Shown piece by piece: positions 52,111-64,000 of a stretch of DNA of 64,000 nt. The position numbers and the translations under genes are program-made. The stretch comes from Cardiocondyla obscurior (taxonomy: Eukaryota; Arthropoda; Insecta; Hymenoptera; Formicidae). The notes under the pieces were generated by a model that saw nothing but the letters and a program-made list of their open reading frames with translations, was not told the origin of the DNA and made no database searches. Numbering within the stretch: position 1 is the first letter of the stretch; the number at the start of each line of letters is the position of its first letter. The stretch covers positions 2,790,001-2,854,000 of the forward strand of contig NC_091886.1 of the NCBI RefSeq assembly GCF_019399895.1, given 5' to 3'.

Positions 52111-52251
52111 CAAGCCCTGTCCGTCGGTCCGTTTGATTGCTCATGTAGACCCTGATTTTCGGCGGGAGGCGTCTTCGTCAAGATGGAAACTCGCCGACCG
52201 CGGGACGACATAACCCTCGTCGTTCTGGAAGGAAGCCAAGCGTCGCGAAAC
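52111..52251 (-). other. Candidate coding exon, minus strand
   Basis: On the minus strand it follows CGTTTTTACAG and ends at a GTAAGC donor, 141 bases. One frame is open from end to end (one base in, two bases out) and includes MSSRGRRVSILTKTPPAE and ENQGLHEQSNGPTDRA. The two leftover bases TG plus the first base of the 51985 exon make TGC, and the frame stays open through that exon. A second frame is protein-like for 36 codons, including RRLASFQNDEGYVVPRS, but ends at TGA. I recognise no family. The intron to the next segment would be 125 bp, a normal insect size. Confidence 0.25.
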
Positions 52252-55200
52252 CTGTAAAAACGATGCACGAATTAATTAAATGCCAGCGACTGTCCATCGG
52301 ATGTCTCCCAGCGCTTTTTTGAAAACGACACTCGCTTTCGATGAATAACGGAGACGCGAAGGGCCAGAGCGCCGGAGCTCCGTACTCGCGCGGCAACGGA
52401 TATCTTTCGATCGTGCGATCTACTGCAACGGAGCGGACGCACAGCCAACTTCCGCGCATAGGCCGGCCGCTGGCGCCCTCTTCGTTTACGCGAAGCTTTA
52501 CGCGGGATTTTTACATCCGGCTTAGCGGACATTTAAATGAAAAAGAATTCCCTGACAGGAACGCGAAGAATATTTATTTCGCATATAATAACTGTATTAT
52601 AGATATCCTTATATTGAATTGCTCGATTGCTCACTTTCTCATTTCCCTCCCGACGTTCCGTAGGTTTTTCAATCTACCGCGCGAAACCGTAAAAGTTTAA
52701 CACTCGAAATCTATATGAATCTCCTGAGCAATTAAATCGCCTATACGCACGTACGTACCGCTGAGTTTTAGTTTCGCGCTCGAGTTCATAGACACGTGTC
52801 GAAAGAGAGAATTTTATTTATTGTAAAATTACCTGGCTGAAAAAACATCTCGGAAATTGTGAAAGCGGAAGGAAAGGGGCCTTGTTGAAAGTTCGGCGGT
52901 AATGCCAATTATCCGATCTGGTTAAAATCAGTTTGATGCGATTAATTTACAAAACGAACCTACACCGACGAGTAATAGTACGTATAATAACAATCGCTCC
53001 GCGCCACGCAGCCCCGTGCGTATGCATATATACAGTTAATCCGATAATTACCGTATCGGCCGTCGAGCGCGTGTGTAAATAACGCTTGTTTACTAGATTC
53101 TGTGATATTCATTTGGCGAGCGTGACGCGACATTAGCTCGTTCTCTCGTGTCATTCGCATTCATCGGCTCTGCGGTTTTTAGCGAGATTTATTAATGAAC
53201 GCCTGTCGTTACGGACGAGCTTTCCTCTCTTTCAAATCGGCGAATTTGGATTTGGAGTTGTTTTCGCGCGCGACAAACGACACTTAATAGAAACGAGAAA
53301 TATCGCGCGAATGAATCTTAATTCTTTTTTTTTTTTTTTTTTGCCCGGGCGAATCACGCGCTACGCGCCCGCACCGCGGAAAAGACGCCCCGTTGAATAT
53401 TTGACGAGGGTTCTGGCAAGTCCAGATCGCTTTTCGCTATTACATTAACGATGTCGGACGAATAATTCTACTTTTGATATCGCGGAATTGAAATTCTCTC
53501 ATGTGTCTACACTTCAGCTTCGTGAAGTTTCTACTTCGGTTCTACTAGCTACGCAGAGGGAATTCTAAAAATCCTCATTTCTCCCGGTCCCCGGAACTGG
53601 GGAAAAAATTTTTTTTTTCTTTTTTCTCCCTCTCTTAACTTATATTTATACGCGGAAATTTTAGTCCAAAGTCTAATTAAAAATATATAATAAAAAGATA
53701 AACAATTATCCGCTAATTGTAGTGAAATGTGAGTAACAATTTCTTCATTATATGTTTGTATAATTATAACTCGTTATATTATAATTATATACGGCGGCGA
53801 ATGTTGTCAATTAACTCGTTTTCTGGTTTTTGTCAAAAAATTATTTACAAAGTGTTTTGCAGTCTTTCTGCGCGGGACATTTTAGCCTTCGCATTTCGCT
53901 TGCAAAACTTGCTTTGCAAGCGCGGAATGCGCGCTAAAATCCTTCATTACTTCGTCCAGCATTCCATTCCTTTAACTTCTGCATCGCGGAAATTCAACTC
54001 GTTATTTTGCTCGTAAACGAATTGTCGCGGATGAATAATCAATTAATTAAGGAAACACGTTCAAACGCCACGGCCAAAGGCAAAGGGAATTATTTGAGAG
54101 ACGTGGGAAAAGCAGAGTCGTTCGCGCCCTCGTTCTGCTTGCGATCGCCGAAAACTTTACTCGTTACAAGTCATGCAGGCGACGTTCAAATCTGCACGGA
54201 GAGTAATATTTTATCCGAAAATGCTCGGTGATTCTGAGAACTCTGATCAAATTAGCTGCCAAGTATCAAACCGGAATAATTATCTATCGCGTCAATAGAT
54301 AATCACGTAGTCGCTGGCTTTTTTACGTCTCTCTTTCAGCTTCCTCGAATTTTCCACTTTTCAACTCGTTTCGTTAAGAAACGATTAGCTGCTGGCGATT
54401 CTTCTCGTTGCGAAAGCATTATACGAGGGATTAGCAACGCTTTAGAATTAGAGATTAATTTATTATGCACGTTACTCGCATAGCGGATGCGGTTCTTCGA
54501 ATAATTTTCCAACTATGCGATTTAATCGATAAGTTCTACAGAATACAGAATAATAACGTTAGTGTCAACTGAATAAATCATATCTTGTATCGACTATCCA
54601 TATGTCGGTCGAAACATTATTATTAGGAGAAATATGAAATATAGATATGACCGCAAGGTAGCGGGATCCAAATTCTTCCGTCCGCGTTTCCGGCGGTACA
54701 CAAACGTTTTCTTGAATCTTTGAACAATATCCCGCATTGTTTCCAAGAATATTGTAAAGAAAATTCAGTTACATTGAAGCGGAGATATAACTTTAAATTG
54801 AATTTTAATTTCACGTCTCGTTTTTAAACAAAATACAGTTTTTTGTATAGAACTATTTTTTTTTCTTTTTTTTTATTTTTTATTGGACAATACGTTTGAA
54901 TTTTTTCTTTTGCTTTCTTTCTTTAATCCGCTTCGCGAGCAATAAGAGTAAAAATTGGTTTGTTGAAATTTTGAAAAATTTGCGGTGAAGAGTAATTAAA
55001 GATTTAAAAAAAAGGTTTTTTGTTGAAACGTGGAAAAATATTTTAATGCTCACGATAATATCAGTAAAAATGGAAGTATATAAAGGTTTTAAACCTTTGT
55101 CCACGTTTCCGTATTTGTTTTATTTCACGTTTTCTTTTTTTTTGGTTTCTTTTTTTATTTTTTATTTATTCATTATTTTTCTTGCGATTAATTGCAGCTC

Positions 55201-57371
55201 GATTTATTGCATTTCATATTTGCTATTTGATACTTTCTCATATATTTTTTATTAGATTTTGATCTCCAATCCTTTTTTTCCAGAATACAATAAATCTTTT
55301 CCCGTTTGTTAGTTCAATTTGTGTGTGGTGCGCTGACGTAGCCTCGCGGCAATAAAACAAGAGCGCAAGCCGGGCTTCGAAATTACGATAAACCGGCCCC
55401 GGAACTTTCGGTTAAAATATCGAGGGATAACCGCACAACTTGTTTGTTTTGTCGTGCCGGTAGCAAGCATACTGCTGCTCGCGAGAAAATTGATGCAATC
55501 GACTCGTCGGTATGGATGCATGCACTTTGACACTTTGCCACCGGGAGGCTGCTAGTTAACGCCGGCATGTTTATCGCCGTGTTGCGTTGTTATTCGATAA
55601 AGCGTAAAATTGCCGATGACACACAGCGCGAATTCATTGCGTTTTTACTGTGAATGCGACGCGTGCACTTGAATAACGATGAGAGAAGCATATGTGCCAC
55701 GTCGGAAGAGCCGCTTGATATAAATGGATCTAAAAGGATTCTTATCGCCGTGTCGACGAAACGAAATTGGGCCGATAAAAACGATCGAGATTGTAAAAGG
55801 CACGCGCGCGGCACTTTTACGATTTTTTACATCCGTAATTGATAGATTATATTTGCGTACAGATATTTACTTGCTTTTAATTTTTTTTCTTTTTACGAGT
55901 AGAATTGTCTCTCATTAGAAGTGGACGATAATATACGTACAGCCAAATATACCAAGTTTTACCAAAATACAAACGCGATATACATAGCCGAAAACTACGT
56001 GAATAGCAGACTCAGGATGATGTGAGTGACCGAAATGCACAGCGTAGTTGAATGTCTAACGACTTGTTGTATTTCTGTCGTATTGGTATGCATTGCTAAA
56101 CTACAGCTTGTTTAGAACAATTTTAGCCCTTAGCGTAAATCATTTTCGCCTATCGACGTGGTCCCGCGCGGCTGGAGTCAAATACACCGGGGGTACCGTT
56201 GACAAGTGTCGACTGTAACTGGTACAGGTCGCTCGGAGCACAAACGACCGACCGGGATTATTCAGGAAGTTCCCGGCGCACCTGCGCATAAATCCGCGTA
56301 TTATTACGTCGCCGGTATTAAGCCGCACTGTCGCCCGATTAATTAGCCCGGGGACAGCGTAGTCGCGCGATTACACGCCGACTGGAGCCGGCTCCGGGGG
56401 TGGAGAAGGGGGCGGGCGTGCATTACGGGCTCCCGCGGACTTGCAGGGCACGCCGTTGTACTTCATATATCTTTCGGATAGCGCGACGTCGCCTTACGGC
56501 CGTTTTATCACCGCCGCGAACTGTTAAATTCACTTCGCCGAAGTTCGCGCGCGCGTGAAATATATTCGGTGACAGAAATCCGATACCGCCGTAGTTGCGC
56601 CCTCCCCCTTGATTCCGATCCACCGGCGGGCCGCAGTACCGCGGGCGAGTTTAAAGCCACTCTTATAAGCTCGCGTCGAATTAATCCTAACGAACGCGAC
56701 CCCCGCAATAAAAGCGATCCTGACGCGCCGCGACGAGTTAATCGGCGGTACGGTTCGGGAGATTTTGCGATGCCGTACCACGCGAGGACTCTTTTGTGTC
56801 CGGAATCACTTTTACGAAGACAGAAATCGATTTAGCACGCGTTACGTGTAGGAGGACCAAGTCGAATATCGACGAAGCTTTTAATACTCGCGCTTCCTCT
56901 AATTCGGGAAAGACTTAAAATAACAGTTAAACCGTCACTCGTCTCGAAAGTGTATTTTTAATAAAAGTGCAAATGAGAAAATGATGGATTAAAATATAAA
57001 ATACGTCATAATTTTATACGTCCAGGCGTTTCGGTAATTTTTACCACGATAAATAGAATAAATTTTTTTTTTTTCCCCAGCAATTCATTATTTCGCATAT
57101 TATTTTAGTTTGATGGCATTTAAAAGATCCAGCGATTATAAATAATAGAGCGCGATGAGAATCGCGAGAATGTGCTTGACACGAGTGAAATTACGTCGGT
57201 TGAATTTTAGCGGAAGAATTTTAATTTTAACGCGACGCGCGCGATGAACTTGAAATAAATACGAAAGCGTCGACCGGCTTCTTCTCGCAAGCGGTATCAA
57301 ATTCAAACAAATTTCCATCCGATGGAAAACTCTAACCGAATTTCCAAGTTTCTCCATAACCATTGTCTTAC
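52252..57371. other. Non-coding stretch or intron without recognised genes
   Basis: AT-rich DNA with CpG-rich patches (52300-52500, 56150-56850), an 18-base T run (53325-53342) and T-rich tracts. If the flanking exon-like segments are one gene, this would be a single intron of about 5 kb. Short overlapping frames at 56423-56835 run on both strands and are attributed to CpG richness. Confidence 0.5.
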
Positions 57372-57467
57372 GTTAGGAACTCGAAGTTGACGTCGTTGAC
57401 CACGCGGGAGTCGTCCCGAAGGGCCCGTCGAGTCTTGACGGTCGACATCATCGCGGCGGATTTGTCC
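57372..57467 (-). other. Candidate 5' coding exon, minus strand
   Basis: On the minus strand an open frame includes two adjacent ATGs (57446-57451) and reads MMSTVKTRRALRDDSRV, then VNDVNFEFL, before a GTAAGA donor (G at 57371). Two bases are left over, which is the phase the 52251 segment needs. The frame is also open upstream of the ATGs for about 35 codons, ending at a TAA, and includes RTDSVRAESFRDKSAA. The acceptor shown (TTTCAG before 57467) has a weak pyrimidine tract, so the 5' edge is uncertain. The antisense frame is open too, so chance remains possible. Confidence 0.22.
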
Positions 57468-58120
57468 CTGAAACTTTCGGCCCTTACGGAATCAGTGCGC
57501 GCGAATCGTCGCGACTTGTTCGAGTTGCTTTGGCACTCCTTACTATTCTTTTTCTCTTAAGCGGATCCCAGCCGGTCGATCACTCCGTCGCTTTCGGGCC
57601 GAGAGACGTAAAGTCGCGCACGGTTTTTCCAGTCGGTTTGCGCGACAAAAGAATCTCTTGTCTTCCCCCCCCCCCCTGGGCGGAGAGAGGTCTCCGGAGA
57701 AAGGACAGTTTCTTCGGTGGCGGGTTACACCAAGCGAAACGGACGTTTCGACATGCCACGTCGAACGCAGAGAAGACGTTACTCTATGTCAGGACCGAGG
57801 CAGAAGAAAAGGCTGCCGCCCGAACTCGTCGCATCTCCGTACCCGTTGTTCCACTTGGACGAGAAATGTTCCGTGACGTATACATATGTATTACGGACGA
57901 GTCCCGACAAAGAAGGACCTCTCGCCGGGTGCACCTCGCGCTCGCAGATTTTTCGAATTTCGTGCCCGATCACGGAATCGCTCTTCGCCCGACGGTGGAA
58001 TCGCCGATCTCTCTTCGCACGATTAGCATACATTTATTGCGATCCGCAGCGCCTCGAGATAATCTCGTTTTAAGCACGTCTGTTACGCGTCGCGGAATGA
58101 GCGAGGGCCGGTGATACGCG
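57468..58120. other. CpG-rich block open in several frames
   Basis: A plus-strand frame is open for 194 codons (57530-58114) but starts at TTG, and its apparent signal-peptide start depends on that TTG. Other frames are open for 118, 84 and 72 codons over the same bases. A 12-base C run lies at 57665-57676. Multiple overlapping open frames indicate compositional openness, not a proven gene. Confidence 0.35.
57665..57676. repeat. Poly-C run, 12 bases
   Basis: Twelve uninterrupted cytosines, prone to length variation and sequencing error; an indel here would change every frame through the block. Confidence 0.9.
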
Positions 58121-61100
58121 ATCGATCATCCGATACATTTTCATCGAATAAAACTACGATTTTATTTTTCCTTACTTCTCGTTGCTATCGTATACGACGT
58201 TCTTCTCCGATAATTTTAATATTTTTTAATTGCCGTAATAGCTTAATTCGTCGTTACAAATATTTCGATTGGAAACGATTACGAAATCACGCCGTAGTAT
58301 GTTGCAAATTTGCAAGACGGAACGTAGATATGCGATACAACAATTCGTAATATTTCTCCTTCCATATATAAATATATATATCTCACATACTCTCTCGCCT
58401 TCTGGATGTAGAGATTATCGTAACAAGCGAACAATATGTCGTGTTACGCGGGCAAATGGCTCGGCGCGGTAATGCGAGACTCGAACACTCAATTCGATGC
58501 GTCGCTCTCTGAAGAAGCAGGCAGCATTCCGGTGCTGCAGATGCATTTGACGCGAGCGCGTGTTGCATTTCGCGATCGCTGCAATACGACGCGCTACTCG
58601 GAAGACATCCCTTAAAGGGCATACTCGGCGAGTTATTCGCCTGTACGTAACTCGCCCGCCTCCGTCTCGCAGCATCCAGCTCAATGTTATGGAAATGTCT
58701 GGAACTTTCGTCAGAGGGAATTCCGTATGTGTGCCGGTGGAGTAGAGCGAAGTGGAGTTTCTCCCCGTAAGCGTGCGCGCGCGCGAGAGGAATTGTTGCT
58801 CGTACTTTTTCGGTTCGCGGCTGAATACCGTTCTGCCCAGAAACATGCGTTTAACCGCATTACGCGCGTTATGCCACATCGAAGAAATATCGTCGCGCAC
58901 CATATTGACCGTAAGAGACTACGTTACCGCTGTATCAAGTCTTATCGGCGGGACGAACGAGATCAATACTCCGATTCGGTATTTTTCGCCGAGCAAACGT
59001 TGCGTGAACGCGATATAGCGATTCCGATTAAATGATTAATTTCACGGGAGAGTGACGCGTCTTCGGTCTTTCGTTATTATTATCCACGGGAGATATATCT
59101 TTCCCGTGAGAATTCCAAAAATTCCAGCTTCAAGTTCGGAACGGTACGTACTTAATATGCAGAAAATTCGTATCACGCGAAACACTGCAGCGATTCGCGA
59201 CGTGGATTATCCGTGCTCCGCGTAGCTACATATATTCTTTATAAAATTTCAGAGATTCGGGGAATCGTCTCGTCCTTATTTCCTGTCAATTTTATCCTCA
59301 CCTCGATATATTAACATATTAGCGCGGTCTTGCCTTTTCGCGAGCTCGCCAGAAGATCTCGTCGAATAAGAAGGGATCAAACGAGGATCGCGAGGGCTGG
59401 TCGAGAATTTCAAAGACACCGGGATTTGATCGAACGAACTCGTATCGTCGAACTCGAGCTAGCTTCTCGCATTGTATTCGCCGAAGTCTCGCAGCCTCTT
59501 CGTTTCTCCTTCACGGTAACAACGCGCCTCGCCATCGCCGGCAATTCCGAGCTATGAAATACGAGTGTCCGAGCGTAAGCTATTGCTTGCTGTGGCAGCT
59601 CGTCGCTCTTATTACATCGCTCCCTCGCTCGCTCGTCGGCTCGCACAGTTCCTCGGTGGAACTTCGCGCCCGTACTTTCCCGGATGCTGCCGTCGTAAGG
59701 CGCATTCACCGCTCCATTCTCGCTATGATACCGGAGAAATTGTTGAAAGTAAAAGAAAAGGAAATGATATTAGAGTTTCCGCCCGCGATGAAATAATGAT
59801 AAATGATATCACCACGCGTTTGACGCGAGCGGCGTCTCTTTTTCTAACTGTCGCGGCTATTAATGTATTTTCGGCTCAGCATGCATTATTTGACTTTTAT
59901 TAATGGATCACTTTTGCACCTTCAACTATCACCTTAATTGAGCCGGCCGGGGTGAATGTACACAATAGATAAAAGACCGCCTGCTTCGCGTGTCGTTCGG
60001 GAGAATTCCGCGAGAGACGATGCACGTTATCGACTTTTTTTTTATATTTTTATTTTTTTTATTTTTTTTTTTTTAATTTAATTTTTCGCACGAAGAAAGA
60101 TTTTAACAGTTGGCTAGAAATAAAAGCTGACATTTTGAGACGAAAGATCTCTTCATCTCACGGCATGCGCGTCGATCGATTCAACCGAAATGATGATTTA
60201 GTGCGAATGGTCCAAATGCAGCTTTACGCGTGGAGTTCACGTTTCTCTCCTCGGGCAAATTTTACTTACACAAGCCGCGGTGTCACTGATGCGCGATTAC
60301 GCTCTCGTATATCATCGCGCTCTGCATTTCGGTGGAATACTAACTGCACATTGTGACGCGGTTCCGTTCTGTTTATGGCTTTGAGAATGAAACCGGCCGC
60401 GACAAATTTATTGCCGAGTCAAATCGGCGCGGCTAAGTTAAATTGAATCGAGTCAGAACTATTTTCTAATTGACACGGATGTCTTGCAAAAGTGACATAG
60501 TTCGGCGCGACTAATCGAAAACAATACGAGCCGCCCCGAATTGATTTTCTCCGGAGAATAAAATTGCACGACGGCTTTGGAAGATCCAAATATTTCAATG
60601 CGCGGGAATTATCATTTTTCAGATTATATAACTATGGATTTTAATAATATTCGGGTATTTATACAAGTGAAATTTTTTTAAATAGAAAATTAATTAAAAT
60701 GTTAATTAAAAATAAATATTAATGAGTAGTGCGCGCGGGCGAAAAGTTGTTGCATTTAAATTGAAACAACACGAGATATAAGAACTTTTATTGGATTTGT
60801 TTTAAAGACTATTATTATTTTATTATTTTTATTTGTGGAAATCTATGACTTTCTCTCGTTTATAATTGAAATCCAATTAATGGCGCGTTGTTGAAAGAGA
60901 CCTTTTTAATTTCAGTTTTAGTACCTGCAGTCAACAATAAGATTTATTAAACTGTATAATGAACAATTATCCGTAATAATCAATAAATCAGGTTTCACTG
61001 AAATCTCGGTTGCGCAAACTTATTTATCCTTTTCACTAGTTTTTTTTTTCTTTTATTCCTTTTTTTTTTCTTTTCTTTTTATGTACAAACCAGTGAAATA

Positions 61101-64000
61101 TTGCGCATCGCGGCTGGAAGAAATTATGCAATAAAGAACTAACCGACATTTTTACGAGATATAAACGCAATGATAGATTTTTTTGCTCCATTTAAAGAGC
61201 CGGCAAGAAATCACCTGGGGGTGGACATTCCCAACGTTTTCTTTTATAACGGACAGGAGTATTTTATCGCAAGATACCGTCGCAATTGCATCAATTTCAA
61301 GTACATGGCGCATGGCTGTGTTTATATCGCGCGATACGAATTCATTATTAACGAAGCGAATTTTTTTTACAAACGGTCCGCTGTACGTGATATTGCGTAC
61401 GAATATAAAGCAGCGCCGTTATCCCGCGGAAGAAAAACAGGATCGATTTAAAGTGTCCCCGGTCAGCTTTCCTTTTATACTTTTCATGTCTTTCTTTTTT
61501 TATATATTTTAAAAATATTTCCGCAGGCGACGTTGATGAATATACGGATGACGGCTGTTTATCAAAGTTGCACGTTAATTTTTGCGTATTTTCGCGAGCG
61601 AGTGCGAACGACACCGACGAAAAGAATAAAAAAAAAAAGGAGCATCGCGCGGAGCAGCCCCGAGATGAGCAGCACGAGTATTATTTGGTTTTTCGTTTAC
61701 GTAGTTAATTATTTACGTAATTACTTCACCCGCGGGAATTATTTCAAGGAATATTAATTTATTTCGAGCACTGCTTTAATTTTGATATATTTCTGTTTCA
61801 TAAATCAACGGAGCTTATTACTCCGTCGTTGCGCCACGTGTGTCAGTGGATGATAAATTATGCTTTATCCTATAATAATTAGGGGCATCGGATTTATGAA
61901 AATAACGTTCCACGACGTGAACGGATCTTCGTGCGCGCTTAAGTTCCGAACGTAAGTTTTCTCACGCGTGTACGATGGTGTCGTAAATTTAGCGTCGCAA
62001 AAGAATTAATTGGCTGGAAGAATAATACGTCAGATTAACATATCAGTATTTAATCCTGGAATACATTCCTTTATAATATTTATCGATTTATTATGCAAAC
62101 GAGAATTCACGTACGCGTAATGACTATAAAATAAAGCTTATTATGTCGATACGCCAGTCATTTATATTCTTCGGTGTCTTATTTTATAACATAATTATTA
62201 TTATTACGAGATGTAGATGTCTGGTCGTTATAAACTTAAAAAAAAATTTATCCGCAATGTGTCTTGCATTTTAAAATTTAATTTTTTTCAAATAGTTATT
62301 TAAAGGAATTTTTAATTATGAAAAAAAAATCGAAAGAAAATTATCCTTACAAATGGAACATACGGACGTATTTGAAAACAGAAATTTATAATTAATAAAA
62401 TATAAAATAGACATATGCACACACGTGTGCGCATATATAACAGAAATTAAATTGAAAGTTTTGATTGAATTACCGTTTCTCATAGCTAGTGAAGTTTTAG
62501 TTAACGTTCTCCACTTTTTCTTCATAGTACCTGTGAGAAAATAAGCTCTAAAAAGTTTTGGCAGGTAATTGGAAAGGACACCGCAGAAAACCGTTGTGCG
62601 GTCGATAGCGTTTTCACCTCTTTGTAAAACAAACAATGGCTTTGTATTCGGACACGAAATATCAATGCGGTATCATCTTGAACTGCACTATTTTTATAAT
62701 TCGGATTTTTCCATTGTCTTTCCCTTGATTATAAATTGTTTTCCTAACATATTTTCACCCGCATTTCATACAAAAGAAAGAAATTTGCGAACTAAAGTTT
62801 TATACAATTAATAATTACGTCGTGCTGTTTATCTAATATTACCGTTGCACCGCGATACTTTTTTTTAATTAAGTACGTCAAGTGCTTTTTGTAACTATGA
62901 GTAATAATTAACGAGATTTACGCGTGAAATAACGTATCAATTTTGTTTTCTTCCCCCCCTGTAACGTCAATCGGTCAATTTCCCGTCCTCCGTAACGTTG
63001 CAAAGAATCGTCGTAAATCTCGACCGATTCGGCCAGCTCGAATCCATCCGGTGTGCCATCCGGAATTCCGATGCGGAAGGTTCGGAAGCGAATCGTACAT
63101 TACGCGGACGTCTGGCCGGTCGGGGTAACCGGTTAGGGTAGAGCTCGCGCGTTGTGTATTCGCTTTAAAGCTTCTTCCGGCTGCAGCTTCCGGCACGGAG
63201 GGATGCGACCGATTCGCCTATTTCCAGCGTCGGTGCAGCCAGCCGATGTCAACGGCGCGCGATCCACCGCGACTCGTGTGCGTCGGAACAAAAGCCTAAA
63301 GCCAACTCTAGGCTTAGGTAACGTTGTCGCGTTGCAAATGCACGGCTGATTGTGAAAGGAGAAGCTCGTTTCACCCGGCAACATTCGGACGCGCTCGGCC
63401 TCGGACTCTCGCGGGCAAACGTTAATTGGACTAATAATAATTACATCTGGCGCGCACGGTATCCAGCGCGGAGTAAAACGGCCTCGCAAGCAGTGGATCA
63501 AAGCGCGCAAGACGCGATAACCGCGGCGATGAGGAACTTAATTTTTCTCTCCGCAGCGTGTAGTGCCGAGAGAAAAAAAAAAAAATCCAAAGCGAGTTTT
63601 CCTCTGTAACGTGTAACGCGTGTAAATGGCACTGAAAACGTGCTCGGGCTTTTCTGCGCGACGCTCCTCCATCTCGCGATCGCGACCAAATTTTCTGCCC
63701 ACTCCCCTTCCCTTCCCCCTGTGCGCTCTTTTCCATACCTCGTTAATTTTTTGCCTATCGTGCTTCCCAGGGCCCTCGTTTTGCTCGTGGTCCTTTTCGC
63801 AAAAGCGTTCTTTCACTCGCGCCGACGTAGAACAAAGCGTATCACGCGATACCGTAGGAAATAAAGATCGGGTTCACCGCGCGCGAAATGCGATAGGACG
63901 TGACGCCGTAATTTTATGCGGCCGCTTCCCAAGAGAAACACCACGCCACGGCACACACTTTGTGGCCGGGATGCCGATGATAATTGCTACGGCCAAGTGT
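58121..64000. other. Non-coding stretch without recognised genes
   Basis: CpG-rich patches (58400-59800, 62980-63560) alternate with AT-rich DNA and T-rich tracts (60036-60075, 61038-61080). Frames up to 162 codons occur on both strands in the CpG-rich parts with no recognised domain. A short hairpin with a duplicated left arm lies at 59043-59108. Confidence 0.55.
60036..60075. repeat. T-rich simple sequence
   Basis: T runs broken by single A bases. Confidence 0.9.

Noticed and set aside
57830..57880. VPVVPLGREMF as the C-terminal GT10 motif following the YYLAFEN exon
   Set aside because: It is on the opposite strand and upstream of the candidate GT10 exon, and the surrounding residues do not match the family.
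57530..58114. 194-codon frame with an apparent signal peptide (MALLTILFLLSG)
   Set aside because: The first codon is TTG, not ATG, and no splice acceptor supplies an upstream start. Other frames over the same bases are open too, so openness is compositional.

Overview
The window looks like non-coding or intronic sequence from an animal nuclear genome, most likely an insect. The base composition (AT-rich stretches broken by CpG-rich patches with no sign of CpG depletion), the many long poly-A/poly-T runs and the absence of bacterial-style gene packing fit a hymenopteran such as an ant. The species is an inference; nothing here names it. No open reading frame clearly exceeds chance. The longest ATG-initiated frames (169 codons at 33151-33660 and 158 codons at 1962-2438) are what 64 kb of mixed-GC sequence can give, and several longer open stretches begin at TTG or GTG and have no ATG start. 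I recognise no complete protein-coding gene, tRNA, rRNA, snRNA, known microRNA or CRISPR array.

Layout. 1-17 kb: AT-rich DNA with CpG-rich patches, a GTC/GAC trinucleotide pair (6149-6327), a diverged two-copy repeat (6863-7020) and a GC-rich block (11.6-12.6 kb). 17.6-17.8 kb: a minus-strand TATA-like box followed by two strong splice-donor matches, a candidate promoter and first exon. 20.56-20.93 kb: a degenerate minisatellite of about eight units. 21-44 kb: mostly simple-sequence-rich non-coding DNA with GC-rich blocks near 25 kb and 33-34 kb. 44.23-44.37 kb: a 140-bp element with near-perfect terminal inverted repeats (MITE-like), followed by a stretch with pol-III-box-like motifs at 44.8-45.0 kb. 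47.86-48.07 kb: a plus-strand TATA-like box and donor.

49.4-57.5 kb, minus strand, is the most interesting part. An ancient tandem duplication gives two related exon-like blocks (50100-50429 and 49652-49920), both keeping splice-acceptor and donor matches, with a 42-bp exon-like block after them. Upstream on the same strand lie three more acceptor/donor-bounded open segments (57372-57467, 52111-52251, 51810-51985) whose splice phases are compatible. The last of these, in another frame, contains a YYLAFEN peptide that resembles the GT10 alpha-1,3-fucosyltransferase core motif. These may be parts of an unannotated multi-exon gene or lncRNA, or relics. All exon calls are inferences from sequence by eye.
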